Shown: positions 11,901 through 21,671 of the stretch, piece by piece
Position numbering within the stretch: position 1 is the first letter of the stretch
Layout of the letters: each line of letters begins with the position of its first letter
Origin: Telopea speciosissima
Taxonomy: Eukaryota; Streptophyta; Magnoliopsida; Proteales; Proteaceae
Assembly (NCBI RefSeq): GCF_018873765.1
Contig: NC_057922.1
Span: forward strand, 65,620,755-65,684,754
Direction of reading: 5' to 3'
DNA: 64,000 nucleotides
Translations under genes and position numbers: made by a program
Notes under the pieces: model-generated
The model's database searches: none
What the model was told of the DNA's origin: nothing
Seen by the model: only the letters and a program-made list of their open reading frames with translations

Positions 11901-12849
11901 CTTCTGCTTTCTGCTCGTTTGATTTGAAAGATATTTCTCTGTCAAATCAAAACAATTTTCTTCTGTGTTTTACCTACTGAAGTTTATAGGTGGCATATTC
12001 TATGAACCCTATGACCTGTGATATATTTCTTGCCCTCCAGCTCCCGCTAGCCCAGCAGTAAGAGATAAAATAGACTATCCATCCAACAAGCAATGTCTTT
12101 GTGCTAGCGCACTCATCCGTTGCGTGTTGGCACGCACATCCATCTTCTTGCTTTGTGCTTTTGGGGAATAAGATAAAAGACATTGGAAGGTAAATGAATC
12201 TCAAGACGCCGTGTTCAGCTTCAGAAAAAAAGATGTAAAGTTCTAAAATTAGTGGATTCCATCCCTCCCCGTAAACAGATGCTCCAAGTCCTTTACTATT
12301 AGGGGACAGAGCCACCTTTTAAAAAAAAATTAGAGTTACCTTTTTAAAGTAATCTGAGTTGCCCAATACATTATTATTTTGTAAAATAATATATTGCATA
12401 ACCCAATGATAAGGATATCTCTAGCATTTACCCTATGAATACTGAAGAGGCTATGATGAGCAATCTTCAATAGCTCTGCATTTTGGTATTGTGATTTACT
12501 CGTGTTGGCCAAAAGATGCAAGATGCAAAATCAGGATCTTGTTTGTGTGTTGATGTATTTAATGGCCAAGGAGTCCCTAATTGCTTTCCTTTTAATTCAT
12601 TCTCAGGAATTTCTGCATTGAACTTAGATAGGGTTGTCTTTCAAAACTCTGTGCAAAGCTGCTCCATTTTCATTATGGTGTCTTATTCTTATCAATGGGA
12701 AATGTTACTGTGATTTTGCAAATATTTGTGGCTTTCTATAACAACTACATACTGTTCCCACCTCTCTGCAGGCACAGAAAGCTGAAAGGGATGCTACAGA
12801 TCTTAAAGGCTCCATGAGAAAAAGGATGGAGTTCCTTGATTTGGATTGA
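5994..12849 (+). CDS. LSM1: U6 snRNA-associated Sm-like protein LSM1
   Basis: Five coding exons join in frame: 5994-6054, 7054-7122, 7215-7330, 7417-7479 and 12772-12849, giving 128 aa, the usual plant LSM1 length. All introns are GT..AG. The protein starts MSWAGPEDVFLSTSLASYLD and continues with the Sm1 region (KLLVLLRDGRKLLGILRSFD). It then has the Sm2 signature LYVIRGENVVLIGEL and ends in the LSM1-type tail KRMEFLDLD. In the family, LSM1 defines the cytoplasmic LSM1-7 ring that binds oligoadenylated mRNA 3' ends and promotes decapping in processing bodies. The very large fourth intron (5.29 kb) holds transposon remnants, yet its splice sites and the last exon remain intact. I see no disabling change. 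The identification rests on near-complete match to remembered plant LSM1 sequence. Confidence 0.96.
6256..6461. repeat. 105-bp tandem duplication in LSM1 intron 1
   Basis: Two adjacent units start at 6256 and 6361. Both contain taatttgttgattgattgct, cactggacttaccctt, ttttctatttt and aataaag. The period is 105 bp with a few substitutions and small indels. It is intronic and probably neutral. Confidence 0.8.
7960..8330 (+). other. Possible solo-LTR-like remnant in LSM1 intron 4
   Basis: The stretch has a TATA-like ggctatatagg, an aataaag polyadenylation-like signal about 45 bases on, and G/T-rich sequence after it, an arrangement like a retrotransposon LTR. No paired LTR, primer-binding site or coding region is seen, so the call is tentative. 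Confidence 0.25.
8562..9288. mobile_element. Degenerate TIR element rich in CGAGATCTCG motifs, LSM1 intron 4
   Basis: The left end (catggttcgagaactt) and the reverse complement of the right end (caaggtactaaaactc) agree at 11 of 16 positions. Next to both ends lie cgagatctcg palindromes and further tcgag/actcg clusters (8590-8760 and 9200-9260), pointing inward as decayed inverted arms. The interior is AT-rich with no transposase. Superfamily uncertain. Confidence 0.45.
9290..12300. other. LSM1 intron 4 interior
   Basis: No coding exon is recognised. The region contains a poly-C/poly-A tract at about 10053-10087, a perfect 42-bp tandem duplication (10299-10382), and otherwise unremarkable sequence. 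Short open frames look random. Confidence 0.5.
10299..10382. repeat. Perfect 42-bp tandem duplication
   Basis: The 42-base unit beginning catcctggatccaattg is repeated exactly once (10299-10340 and 10341-10382). No mismatches are seen, so the duplication is very young or an assembly artefact. It lies in LSM1 intron 4. Confidence 0.95.
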
Positions 12850-13886
12850 TAATTATTGTCACAACATTTGGTCCACAATTTTTTGTCCAGCGACTGAATG
12901 TCACCTTTAAAAAAAAAAAAAAAGTCCGCAAATATTTTCGCGGTTAGTTGCTGTCAGGGAATATAACAAGGGAAGAGGTTGTTCTGCCCCTTTGTTAATC
13001 CGCCGCCATGATTTGTTTCTCTGGAATACTGTCATTTACCCTCTGCTTTTTGACAATTCTCAAGATTAAATTAACTTGTGAATGGATGTATCAATTTGTT
13101 ATTAATATTTAGAGTCGAAGGTAATGCTTTTCCTTCATGTGATGCAATCGAAGGCAGTTGACAAGAACAGTGAGGGGGTGGGGGGGGGGGAGGGGGACAG
13201 ATGCTACCTTGCAATATTTGATCAAGTCGCAAATTTCAAGTTGGTTTTTGGTTGAGGTAAGATACAAATTGGTTTTCAGTTTAGGAACTCAATTTTGGTT
13301 TCCCCTCCCCTCCGGGAACATATTTCTTCAGTCTCTGTATGTTGGTGGCCATTTCTTCCTCGTAAATATCAAATTGTAGAGAAGTTGAAAGGCCTGGCAA
13401 AGTAATCACCTCTTCCAGATTTCCTTCATGAGAGTTCCGATCCATTATGTAACATGAAATATTTTGTTAGGTGAACTTTGTTTTGTTTTTTGTTTTTTTT
13501 TTTGTGGAACAGGGCAAGTCAAGCTCATGATGGTAGGCCCAGTGAGTGAGGTGTGAACTCTGTAAGATATTTATCAATACCAGGGATATACCTTGTGATT
13601 CACTCGAATTTAAATTATAGAGATCTACTCGGTGTAAATCAACAAGAAAGTCTCTTACGATGTTGAGAGAGAGAGAGAGAAGTAAAGTCCCATTCTTTTA
13701 TGGGTTTCCTTGAGGACATGTTTTTGGTGAGAGAGCTATAGTAAGGAGAGACATGTCGTAGGGGGAGGGAGACCACGATGTAATATGGTAAAGAGATGGG
13801 AGAGACGACCATACGAGGAAAAAAACAAGTTGAGTTACTTTCGTAGGATAGTATAAATTTAGATTTCCCCCGGAAACATATACGTA
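12850..13886. other. LSM1 3' region and intergenic sequence
   Basis: The LSM1 3' untranslated region follows the stop at 12849; an A run lies at about 12909-12923. A G-rich low-complexity tract occupies about 13168-13198, and a (GA)n run lies at about 13667-13681. No gene is recognised. Confidence 0.5.
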
Positions 13887-13887
13887 T

Positions 13888-14060
13888 CTGATTGGTATCG
13901 GCACAGATTGGTTGTATCAGACAAATTTACTTTTTGATCATTTTATCCCTTTTTCATACCATGTCATTGATATGGTATTGACACGGTATCGAGATCGCTC
14001 ACTTGCAAAACCGGTATGTATTGCCCGATATGGGTGATACTAATATCTCAAACCATGATC
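13888..14060. repeat. Dispersed 'tatcgg' repeat, copy 1 (partner at 25028-25210)
   Basis: Related to 25028-25210. Both have gattggt.gtatc, ttgatcattttaccc-like, a block of 'acggtatcg.gatcg', tcacttgcaaaa, and a gtgatac/gatacc end. The ends carry ggtat/atacc-type inverted matches, suggesting a small TIR element. It lies between LSM1 and the TMEM87-like gene. Confidence 0.55.
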
Positions 14061-14164
14061 GGTAGCAGGTTTTATCTTGGGATTATATACGTTATAGCAG
14101 GGATAAAAGATACTAATGAAACAAGGATCTATTAGTATCTTGACAAAGACGTGTTGGCATCTTT

Positions 14165-14289
14165 TGTGTTTGGTATGTATTCTGGGAATAGATTTTGGGT
14201 TTAGAACAGAGCTTTAGTTATTCTTAATTTTCTCATTTCAAAATACTTTTCAGATTTACAACCTATTCTGTGAATATATACCAAACACA
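14165..14289. mobile_element. 125-bp MITE with 27-bp terminal inverted repeats
   Basis: The left end (14165-14191) begins tgtgtttggtatgtattc and the right end (14263-14289) is its imperfect reverse complement, ending ataccaaacaca. The same terminus bounds the LINE-bearing element at 27927-31384. A second, shorter foldback with similar ends follows at about 14292-14341. No coding capacity. Superfamily unresolved because no clear target duplication is seen. Confidence 0.75.
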
Positions 14290-14963
14290 GTTTTTGGTAT
14301 GCATTCTAGGTTGTAATGCATTTTCAGAAGTCATACCAAATGTAGTTTTAATTTCAAAAAAGTTCACTATACGATTTCAAATAGGCTGTATAGTTCATTC
14401 TTTTCAAACTCGATTTAGAGTTGAATCTTTGGGGGATGCTGGAGGTGGGGACGTGGGGTTGGAGTGCTTAAGACCCACAAAAATGTTGAGGTTGAGAAGA
14501 TGATATGACAAGTATATGATGAAGGACAAAGTTTTCCTCCACCCATAGAGAACGGTTCACCCACCATCATAAGATTCACAAATCCTTATAAAAGGATTTT
14601 AATATTTTTCCAAAACACCCTTGTGATGCCCTCTGATTTTGAAACTCATTTGGTTTTTTGGAGTTATTGGGATTGTAACAACTCGGCAGTCCTATACTCT
14701 GCCATTCTGGTTTTGAAACCCATGACTGTTGGATGTTTATTCATGAGGCTGAACCTCACAATTTGGTTTTGTGCTCCACTGTGTTCTTGTTTTAAAATAA
14801 AAAATTAGTATTTACACTTAACTACCCATTCTTTTGTATTACACAACAAGCAGCCCTTAGATTCTAAACTTATTTATGTTTCTAACAAACCTCGTTGAAA
14901 TTCTAACACTACCCTATTCTTCTAAACTGATTTACCCATATCCTATAGTCCTTTTTTCCTTTG

Positions 14964-15122
14964 CATTGGTGCAACAATAATGTTGCTCCATCATGAATTA
15001 GTGGTTGCGAATTTGAGTCAGGAAACAACCTCTTTGTAAAGCAGAGGTAAGATTGTGTACATTATGACCCTTCCTAGACCCCACAGTGGCGGGAGTCTCA
15101 TGCATTGGGTATGTCTTATTTT
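14964..15122 (+). mobile_element. Au-type SINE
   Basis: It carries a box-B-like gttgcgaatttgagtc, then ggaaacaacctctttgta, aagcagaggtaagattgtg, tagaccccac and a gcgggagtctcatgcattgg end followed by a T run. This order matches the plant Au SINE and the copy at 3197-3402. It is about 160 bp and decayed at the 5' end. Confidence 0.8.
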
Positions 15123-15197
15123 TTCCACCCTCGCAATGCTCTATCCCACCCATCCAATACTTGTAGTGAATGGAACCCCATTCATTATGCGTGGAGG

Positions 15198-15635
15198 AAA
15201 ACTCGGTCCTATGTTAAATATATGTCATGCTCAAATCTTTAAGATCATGGGTGGAAAACTAAAGCTGTGTTTAGTATGAATTCTCGTAATTGACTCTGGG
15301 TCAAGAGCACATTTTGAAACAAGAAAATGGAGAAGAATCGGGTATCAGGATACGTTTTAGACACATAATCTATTCTAAAAAATTATACCAAACGTAACCT
15401 TGGGGTGCAAGGACCACAAAATATTGAGAGGTTGAGAAAATGAGATGTCAAATATATGTTAAATTATATCGTACGCTCAGATGTTTAAAATCACGGGTGG
15501 AAAACAAATGCTCTGTGTGGGAATTGATCACGAGTCGAGAACACGTTTGGAAACAAGAAAATAGAGAAGAATCAGGTATCAAAGTCTGTTCTAGACACAT
15601 AATCTATTCTAAGAAATTATACCAAACATTAAGTT
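15198..15635. repeat. 234-bp imperfect tandem duplication with MITE-like ends
   Basis: Two direct units share atatatgt, the block 'cgggtggaaaac' (catgggtggaaaac in the first), gaaacaagaaaat, gagaagaatc and gacacataatctattcta, 234 bp apart. Each ends in ataccaaac, the same terminus as the MITE at 14165. The simplest reading is tandem duplication of one MITE-family insertion, but two independent copies are possible. Confidence 0.7.
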
Positions 15636-16400
15636 GCCAATATATTGGATTGGACTTTGGAGGAAGAGGAAGGAAGGATTATGCGACGCTGAAACCCGGA
15701 AAGCAACCTCTTCTGTATGGGCCACGTGTCACATTTGCAAATGACGTGTGCAACTGTGTCCGTCACTCCGTGCTCTACAGAATAGAATACGCGACGATGT
15801 GACGTCAGCCGAATCGTGGACGTTAGGACATATCAGTCACTTTAATTTTCCCCTCTAAAAAATCGCTTTTACTATTTTATAACTCGTGCGGCACTGTGCT
15901 CTTATAGTGTCGGCTTTCGGATCATAGGACTCGGGTGGTGCAATCCAGATTCCAGTCTTCAGAGATCAAAGAAGACGAAAAGTGGTCCTTAAAATAGTAG
16001 TACTCCGTAGTCCGTATATGACATTTAGATGCGAAATCAACGGATGTAGATGGCTACCTCATCCTCATGATCAAGAGCGATTGAGCGCCTAATAGTAGTA
16101 GTGTAGTACTGTAAAGTAACCAGATTAGTTAACCTTAAACTTAACCATAGATTGACTTAAGTGTCATGTAGTAGTAATCTTATATTGCTAATTTCGATTA
16201 CTTAAACCTTCAGTGTGTGAACTCCAGAGCTCGAGATCTCGAGATCTCGGCCAGCTCTGCTTCTGCTTCTGCTTCCGCTTCCTGTTAATTGACACTTTGA
16301 CCACTCAGACCTTTCAGATCCAGAGCTCTCCTTGACTTCATCATCTGTTTTGTCACTCTCTGGGGCTTTTAATTGTCGCTTGAGCTTCACCTCAGAGACA
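15636..16400 (+). promoter_or_regulatory. Upstream region of the TMEM87-like gene with bZIP-type ACGT motifs
   Basis: A G-box (CACGTG, 15723-15728), a TGACGTG at about 15742 and a palindromic TGACGTCA (15800-15807) cluster within 90 bp, 600-680 bp before the start codon. ACGT cores are known plant bZIP binding sites. Near the start, a repeated ctcgagatctcg palindrome lies at about 16229-16249. The transcription start is not known. Confidence 0.4.
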
Positions 16401-19400
16401 ATGGCATCGATCGATTTATTCAGGGTTTTCTCTTTTCTTCTTCTTCTTCTTCGTTTTCTCTGCATTGAAGCTTCTGTTCACGAGTACGTTGGAGGGAGTT
16501 TCATCAGCAAGGGCAATGCCTTCGTCGTCTACGGAGGTAGTGAGGGTCTTTATTCCTCTGTTTCTAATCAGACCGAGAGTGTAAACTCCGCAAATGGAGA
16601 TTCTTATATACGGTAAGTTGGATCTGCGCTCTTTTGTTTTCCCCTCCCTTCCCTGATACTTTGTCTGGCATTCAAGCTATAATGATTGGATCTCTAGGTT
16701 TTTATGCGGATTTGCCATATCTTCTTTTCTACGAAGACAATTAGGGGTTTATTTTGCTGAATTTCGATTTGTTTCTTTTTCGTTTCTGAGCTTTTCGTCG
16801 TTATTTTCGCCGCATTGTTTCTTTGAACAAATGGATCTAAACTCTCTGAAGCAGTGGAGAGGAAGATTCCTCTTTTTCCATATTTCTTCTACTTAAGAAG
16901 TTTCCTTGCTCGGCTACCCTTCACATTAGCCCCAGTAATTGGACAAATGAAGTATATTCTGTTTTTCATTCTTTTTCTTGAAACTTAGGGCTCTTAAATT
17001 TGTGTTTTGGTCCTCTTTCATAGGATCTCAGCTACCTAAGGGTGAATTATATGCGGGCATTGCCCTGATATTATATTTTGAGTTAATAGGAGAGGAAAAA
17101 AGAAAGAAAGAAAAAAAAAAAATAGTAGCAATGCTTAGTAGAAAATAGAACATGAAGTAAGAACATGCAAATTAGCATACGTACTTTGCCTTTGAGGGTT
17201 TCATCGGGTTTTGTTTCTTGATTAGTGTGAATGGAGTTACTAATTCAAAGAAATTTAGTCCCTCCACCTTCCCCCAAAAACAATCTCCATTAAATCAAAA
17301 TCCGTTTCAGCACAAATTGGAAAGCATTGAATAGGAAATTCATATGATTAGCACCAACTGATAGCTTATGGTCCGATTGAAGGAGCTAAAAGAGCTAGGG
17401 CAGGCCTAAAATGACTATAGGAGAAGTTGTGAGGAAAGACATGCGTTCTTTGGGTCTTGTACCAAGTATGACCTCGGATAGAGCCTGTTGGAGGGCAAGG
17501 ATCCATGCTGCAGACCCCATTTAGCTGAGATTCTCCTAACTTGCTGAGCTGTGCCTCCTTCCTCTTACTTTCATTTACTCTCATCTTACAAATTTCATTT
17601 TGCTGTTATTTTCCATCTTTCATTTGACATTTTTCTTTTTTCATTTCTCATCTCGTTCCCCATCCCTCTGTCCCATCTCTTCATCCCCCTTTTCTTGTTT
17701 AGACCTTAGTTTTCCCTACTTTATTTTGTTGGATCCATGTAGTCGACCCCATTAAGTTGGGATAAGGTTGAGTTTGTTGTTGTTGTTGATAGCTTATGGT
17801 CATATAAATAGATCTCACTTTTCCTACCTGGTAAGAGTTTTTTTTTTTTTGGTAATTGGTAAGAGTTAATATAGGTCTTCTTAAAGCTGAATGAAGTTTG
17901 AAATGTCTGGCATGACTTACCGAATTAATGGACAATGAGTTTCGAGAGTTGTAGTTGTATTGCTTTCCACCCATTGCAATGTGATGCTGACCTGTAGAAG
18001 TTCAAGGTAACAATTCCCTTTTTTCGATTGCAAAGTTAAATTTTCCTGCTCTATACAACGCACACGGACACAAATGAAGATCTTAAGAATAAGTTATTAC
18101 TTCATCCTTTCCTCCGTTTTAGCAAATACAAAGCAACCAATGTAGTCTAAGTTCTTCTATTGGCAACTGTTATTCTGGCCCTTTTCCTCACACTATATTC
18201 ATTTGAATGAAACCAGTTTTGAGAAGATCACATTTCGGAGGCCGAAGGAAGCTGCTCAGTCCAGCTCTGGAACGGTTCATGCCATTGTTTTTGAGGTGGA
18301 AGATAGGGAGACAATTGGGGGTTCAGCATATGGAGGTCAAAGAGCTATCTGCTGCACCTCAGATCTTGAAAAAATAGGTGCGTGTACACAAGGACAAGTC
18401 ATACATCGCCAATCAACCAGGAACCCTAACTGGCCCCAAGTTTTTGGTGTCTCTTTCAGTGGAGATGATCTTTTTGCAACACTGCAACCAAAATCCATAC
18501 AGATTACAGAGACTGGGATGTATAACCTGTATTTCATTCATTGTGATCCAAACCTTAAGGGGTTGGTTGTAGAAGGGAAGACCATATGGAAAAACCCTAC
18601 TGGGTATCTACCTGGAAGAATGGCCCCACTTAAGAATTTCTATGGGTTTATGTCCCTTGCTTTTGTTATACTTGGAGTCTTCTGGTTCTCTCAGTATGCA
18701 AGATTTTGGAGAGAGGTTCTTCAACTACAGAACTGCATAACCCTAGTGATTTCTTTGGGCATGTTTGAAATGACATTATGGTACTTTGAATATGCTGAAT
18801 TTAATAAGACTGGAGTCAGACCTACGGGGATAACTTTTTGGGCAGTTACGTTTGGTACTGTTAAACGTACCGTTGCACGTGCCATTATCCTGATGGTTGC
18901 TATGGGCTATGGTGTTGTGAGGCCCACTCTAGGTGGTCTTACTAAGAAGGTGATTATGCTTGGAGGGACTTTTTTTCTGGCCTCAGAAGTTCTTGAATTG
19001 GTAGAGAATGTTGGTGCCATTAACGATCTTTCCGGAAAGGCAAGACTTTTTCTGGTTCTTCCAGTGGCAATCTTGGATGCCTTTTTCATTCTTTGGATCT
19101 TTACTTCTCTCTCCACAACTCTAAACAAACTTCAGGTACATATCCCACTTTGGCATTTGGCTTGTTTACTTAAAATATTTTCTTCTTAAACTCTTCCCAA
19201 ATAAATATTTATATCTGATTTTTCAAAAAAATATAAAATATTTATTTGTTTCTTTGTCATGGTAAGGATATTACTAGTAAAATAGAGATGGTTCTTGATG
19301 ATGCAGCAGAGCATGAAACTTTGTGGCTTCTCATTTATCATCAATGTGTTGTATGCATAAAATAAATGGATTTCCTTCTTTGGCCCATCCACTCGTCATT

Positions 19401-20861
19401 CTGTGAAGTCCATGTACTTGATTGAGCTTGTTTAGCTGCTTTCTGGACCAAGAGAAATATCCATGATGGAAATTGTTATGGATCCTTTACATCTGTGCCA
19501 TTTAAATGACAGATGTGTTGGTAGTTATGAATTCATGCTATGCTGCATCACAAAGTTGTACCTCTCACTGTCATGTTTACTATAACTAATTCTGAGAACT
19601 TTAGAGCTAAGAACATTGAAGTGGCTCTTATCTTCCTTCCTCGGTTTTTTTTTTGTACATGTATGGTAACAGGGAAGACGGATGATGGCTAAATTAGACA
19701 TTTACAGGAAATTCACGAATGCTTTGGCAGTAGCTGTCATTGTTTCTGTTGGTTGGATCTGCTATGAGGTAATGTATATTTTTTGCATCATGCTGCAAAG
19801 TTTGGAAGTAGTGAGGGAATGGCCTCTCTCTCTTTGTGCCATCTTCCCTTTTACAATGATAAGACTAACATGAACTGAAATGATAAGAGAAGATAAAGGA
19901 TTGAGGAAAGAGACTTTCTTCAATTATCTCTGCTTCATCTCGGGTCACTTTCTCCATGTACCACATCACTCCTTACTGTTGCAGTCATTGGTTTTCTTTG
20001 TGCACCAGAAACCCTTGTAGTCAACTTTCCCTCACTGCAGTGCCTGTACGTGTTATCCCTATGTTTTTGTGGATGGAATCAATCTTTATTCTCTCTACAA
20101 CTGTGTCCCCTTCTTGAAACCCTCTAATTAGTAATTTCTTCCCAGCAATACCCCCCTTTTTCTGTAAATTGTTAGTCAACAATAATGGCTGACATTTTAT
20201 GTTTCTTTGCAGCTTCACTTCAAATCAAATGACGTATACAATGAGAGATGGTCAAGTGCATGGATCATCCCTGCCTTCTGGCAAGTCCTGTCTTTCTCTC
20301 TTCTATGCATCATCTGTGCTCTTTGGGCACCGTCTCAGAACTCTATGCGGTAATGTTTCCCACAATGCAGATCTATCCTCTTCATTTCCTTTTCTTTCCC
20401 CCCCCCCTCCCCCCTTTAAGCTCTCCTTGTTCAATTTGTGACTAGTACTGAACTTGGGGGCAAGTGCTACAAATGCAGGGTATGAGATATCAATGTGCCC
20501 TTGTATTGTTTCCGTTCATTAGATTTGACCTTTGGCATGAGACAAACTCTGTTCAATCAGAGTATCCAACTCCGACAAACTCCTAGGCCCTAGCAGACTA
20601 GTAGTGGGGTTTACACAAAAAAAAAAAACCATATTTTGGAGATTTGATGCCATTTTTTTCTAATCTTCACTCTATACATTCCAATCTGGCAGGTATGCTT
20701 ACTCTGATGATGCAAGTGAAGAGTTTGACAAGGAGGATACCCTAAAGCTCATCAAACCATCTCCTATGGCTTCAATAGATGTCCGGAACTCATTTGAATC
20801 CAGAGCTGTAAATAGCAGGGATGAGGCACTGAATGGGGATCCAGAAGAAAAGACAGAATAG
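16401..20861 (+). CDS. TMEM87-like / lung seven-transmembrane receptor family protein
   Basis: Exons 16401-16612, 18217-19135, 19673-19768, 20213-20349 and 20693-20861 join in frame through GT..AG introns to 510 aa, close to plant relatives. Residues 1-24 form a signal peptide with a leucine-rich core. A luminal domain with cysteines follows to about residue 200. Then come seven hydrophobic segments, beginning NFYGFMSLAFVILGVFWF and ending AWIIPAFWQVLSFSLLCII. The cytosolic tail is acidic and starts YAYSDDASEEFDKED. The family (Lung_7-TM_R) resides in the Golgi/endosomal system; TMEM87 proteins have a GOLD-type luminal domain and are linked to endosome-to-Golgi traffic. The plant role is not settled. 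The join IR/FEKITF across intron 1 fits the family. No disruption is seen. Confidence 0.93.
17374..17786 (+). mobile_element. 5'-truncated RTE-type LINE with 15-bp target duplication
   Basis: The insertion lies between perfect copies of tgatagcttatggtc (17359-17373 and 17787-17801). It encodes the C-terminal tail of an RTE-type polyprotein (VVRKDMRSLGL then DRACWRARIHAADP and a stop). It ends with the characteristic gtcgaccccattaagttggg sequence followed by a TTG-repeat tail instead of poly(A). Inserted in intron 1 in the same orientation as the host gene. Confidence 0.9.
17840..17856. mobile_element. 17-bp poly-T microinsertion with 11-bp target duplication
   Basis: Eleven T followed by ggtaat lies between perfect copies of tggtaagagtt (17829-17839 and 17857-17867). 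On the minus strand it is attacc plus poly(A). Confidence 0.55.
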
Positions 20862-21542
20862 AGGTGCCACATAATGGAGTTGTTTAATGGGAATAATCCA
20901 ATATTTGCTAGCACCTGAATCTTAGGATCCTTGTAACAAATTTTCAGTTGTTCCCTGGGTTTGGTTCATCAAGTTATCTGTGTACGTTGGGAGAGAAGAT
21001 CATGCCATAGAGTTCTATTTGAGGATGTAAAAGTTTATTTTTCTGTTTTCCATTTTTTATTTTTGGGGTAGTTAGGTTTAGTAATGGTTGTAATAGGGTA
21101 AAAAATTGGATCAGACGTGTGTCTGCAATTTGTGATAGTTCTATGGATTAATTCTAAACATTTAAAATTGGATGTAGCCCTCATTAAAGACGATGATTAA
21201 GCCTTGAGAAGATGAAACTGACCATGCTAGCTCTTTTTCTGTTCTACAGTTTCCAGATAAAATGCTTGGCACACTGGCTGGACCTAAAAACGCTCAATGT
21301 GTGTGCGCACACGCACGCGGGCGCTGTCATATGGTTCCTTGCACAACTAGATTTCTACGAGAGAGGTCTTATAGTCAAGGTTATAGGTATTGTATCGGTC
21401 ATGATTTCTAAACATGATTCACTTTTCGGCTGGTTCATTTGAAGGTGCTCTAAACATGTGTGTCGTCTGTCTCTTAAGGTGCGTCTCCTTGCCTTTGCGA
21501 ATTAAGTGCCTATGCAGCACCTGGTGAAATCCCAAAACAAAG
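20862..21542. other. 3' region of the TMEM87-like gene and intergenic sequence
   Basis: The 3' untranslated region probably runs to about 21190. A run of alternating gtgtgtgcgcacacgcacgcgg at about 21299-21321 is purine-pyrimidine alternating and could form Z-DNA. No gene is recognised. Confidence 0.5.
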
Positions 21543-21670
21543 ACATTATTAGCACCTCATGTCTGTCTCTCTTCTTCACATAAAATGGCTTCGCTGCCTT
21601 TTTATGTATGCTATTGTTTTGTTGCACCTCATTGGTGCGTTCCCCTCCGCTGTTTGCTCAAAGAACCATT
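21543..21670. repeat. Dispersed repeat, copy 2 (partner at 4781-4912)
   Basis: Diverged copy of the 4781-4912 repeat, ending directly before the poly(T) that marks the 3' end of the minus-strand LINE at 21672-24034. Confidence 0.6.
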
Positions 21671-21671
21671 G

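Larger units (their letters stand above)
16613..18216 (+). other. Intron 1 of the TMEM87-like gene
   Basis: A 1.6-kb intron with donor GTAAGT and acceptor CCAG. It carries an RTE LINE fragment (17374-17786) and a poly-T microinsertion (17840-17856); the rest shows no gene. Confidence 0.8.

Noticed and set aside
13168-13198. G-rich tract as a regulatory G-quadruplex
   Set aside because: It is an irregular G run in intergenic sequence 300 bases past LSM1 with no supporting context.
18207-18215. ATG at 18207 as the start of the TMEM87-like protein
   Set aside because: It is out of frame and lies before the acceptor; exon 1 at 16401 supplies a signal peptide and joins exon 2 in phase.
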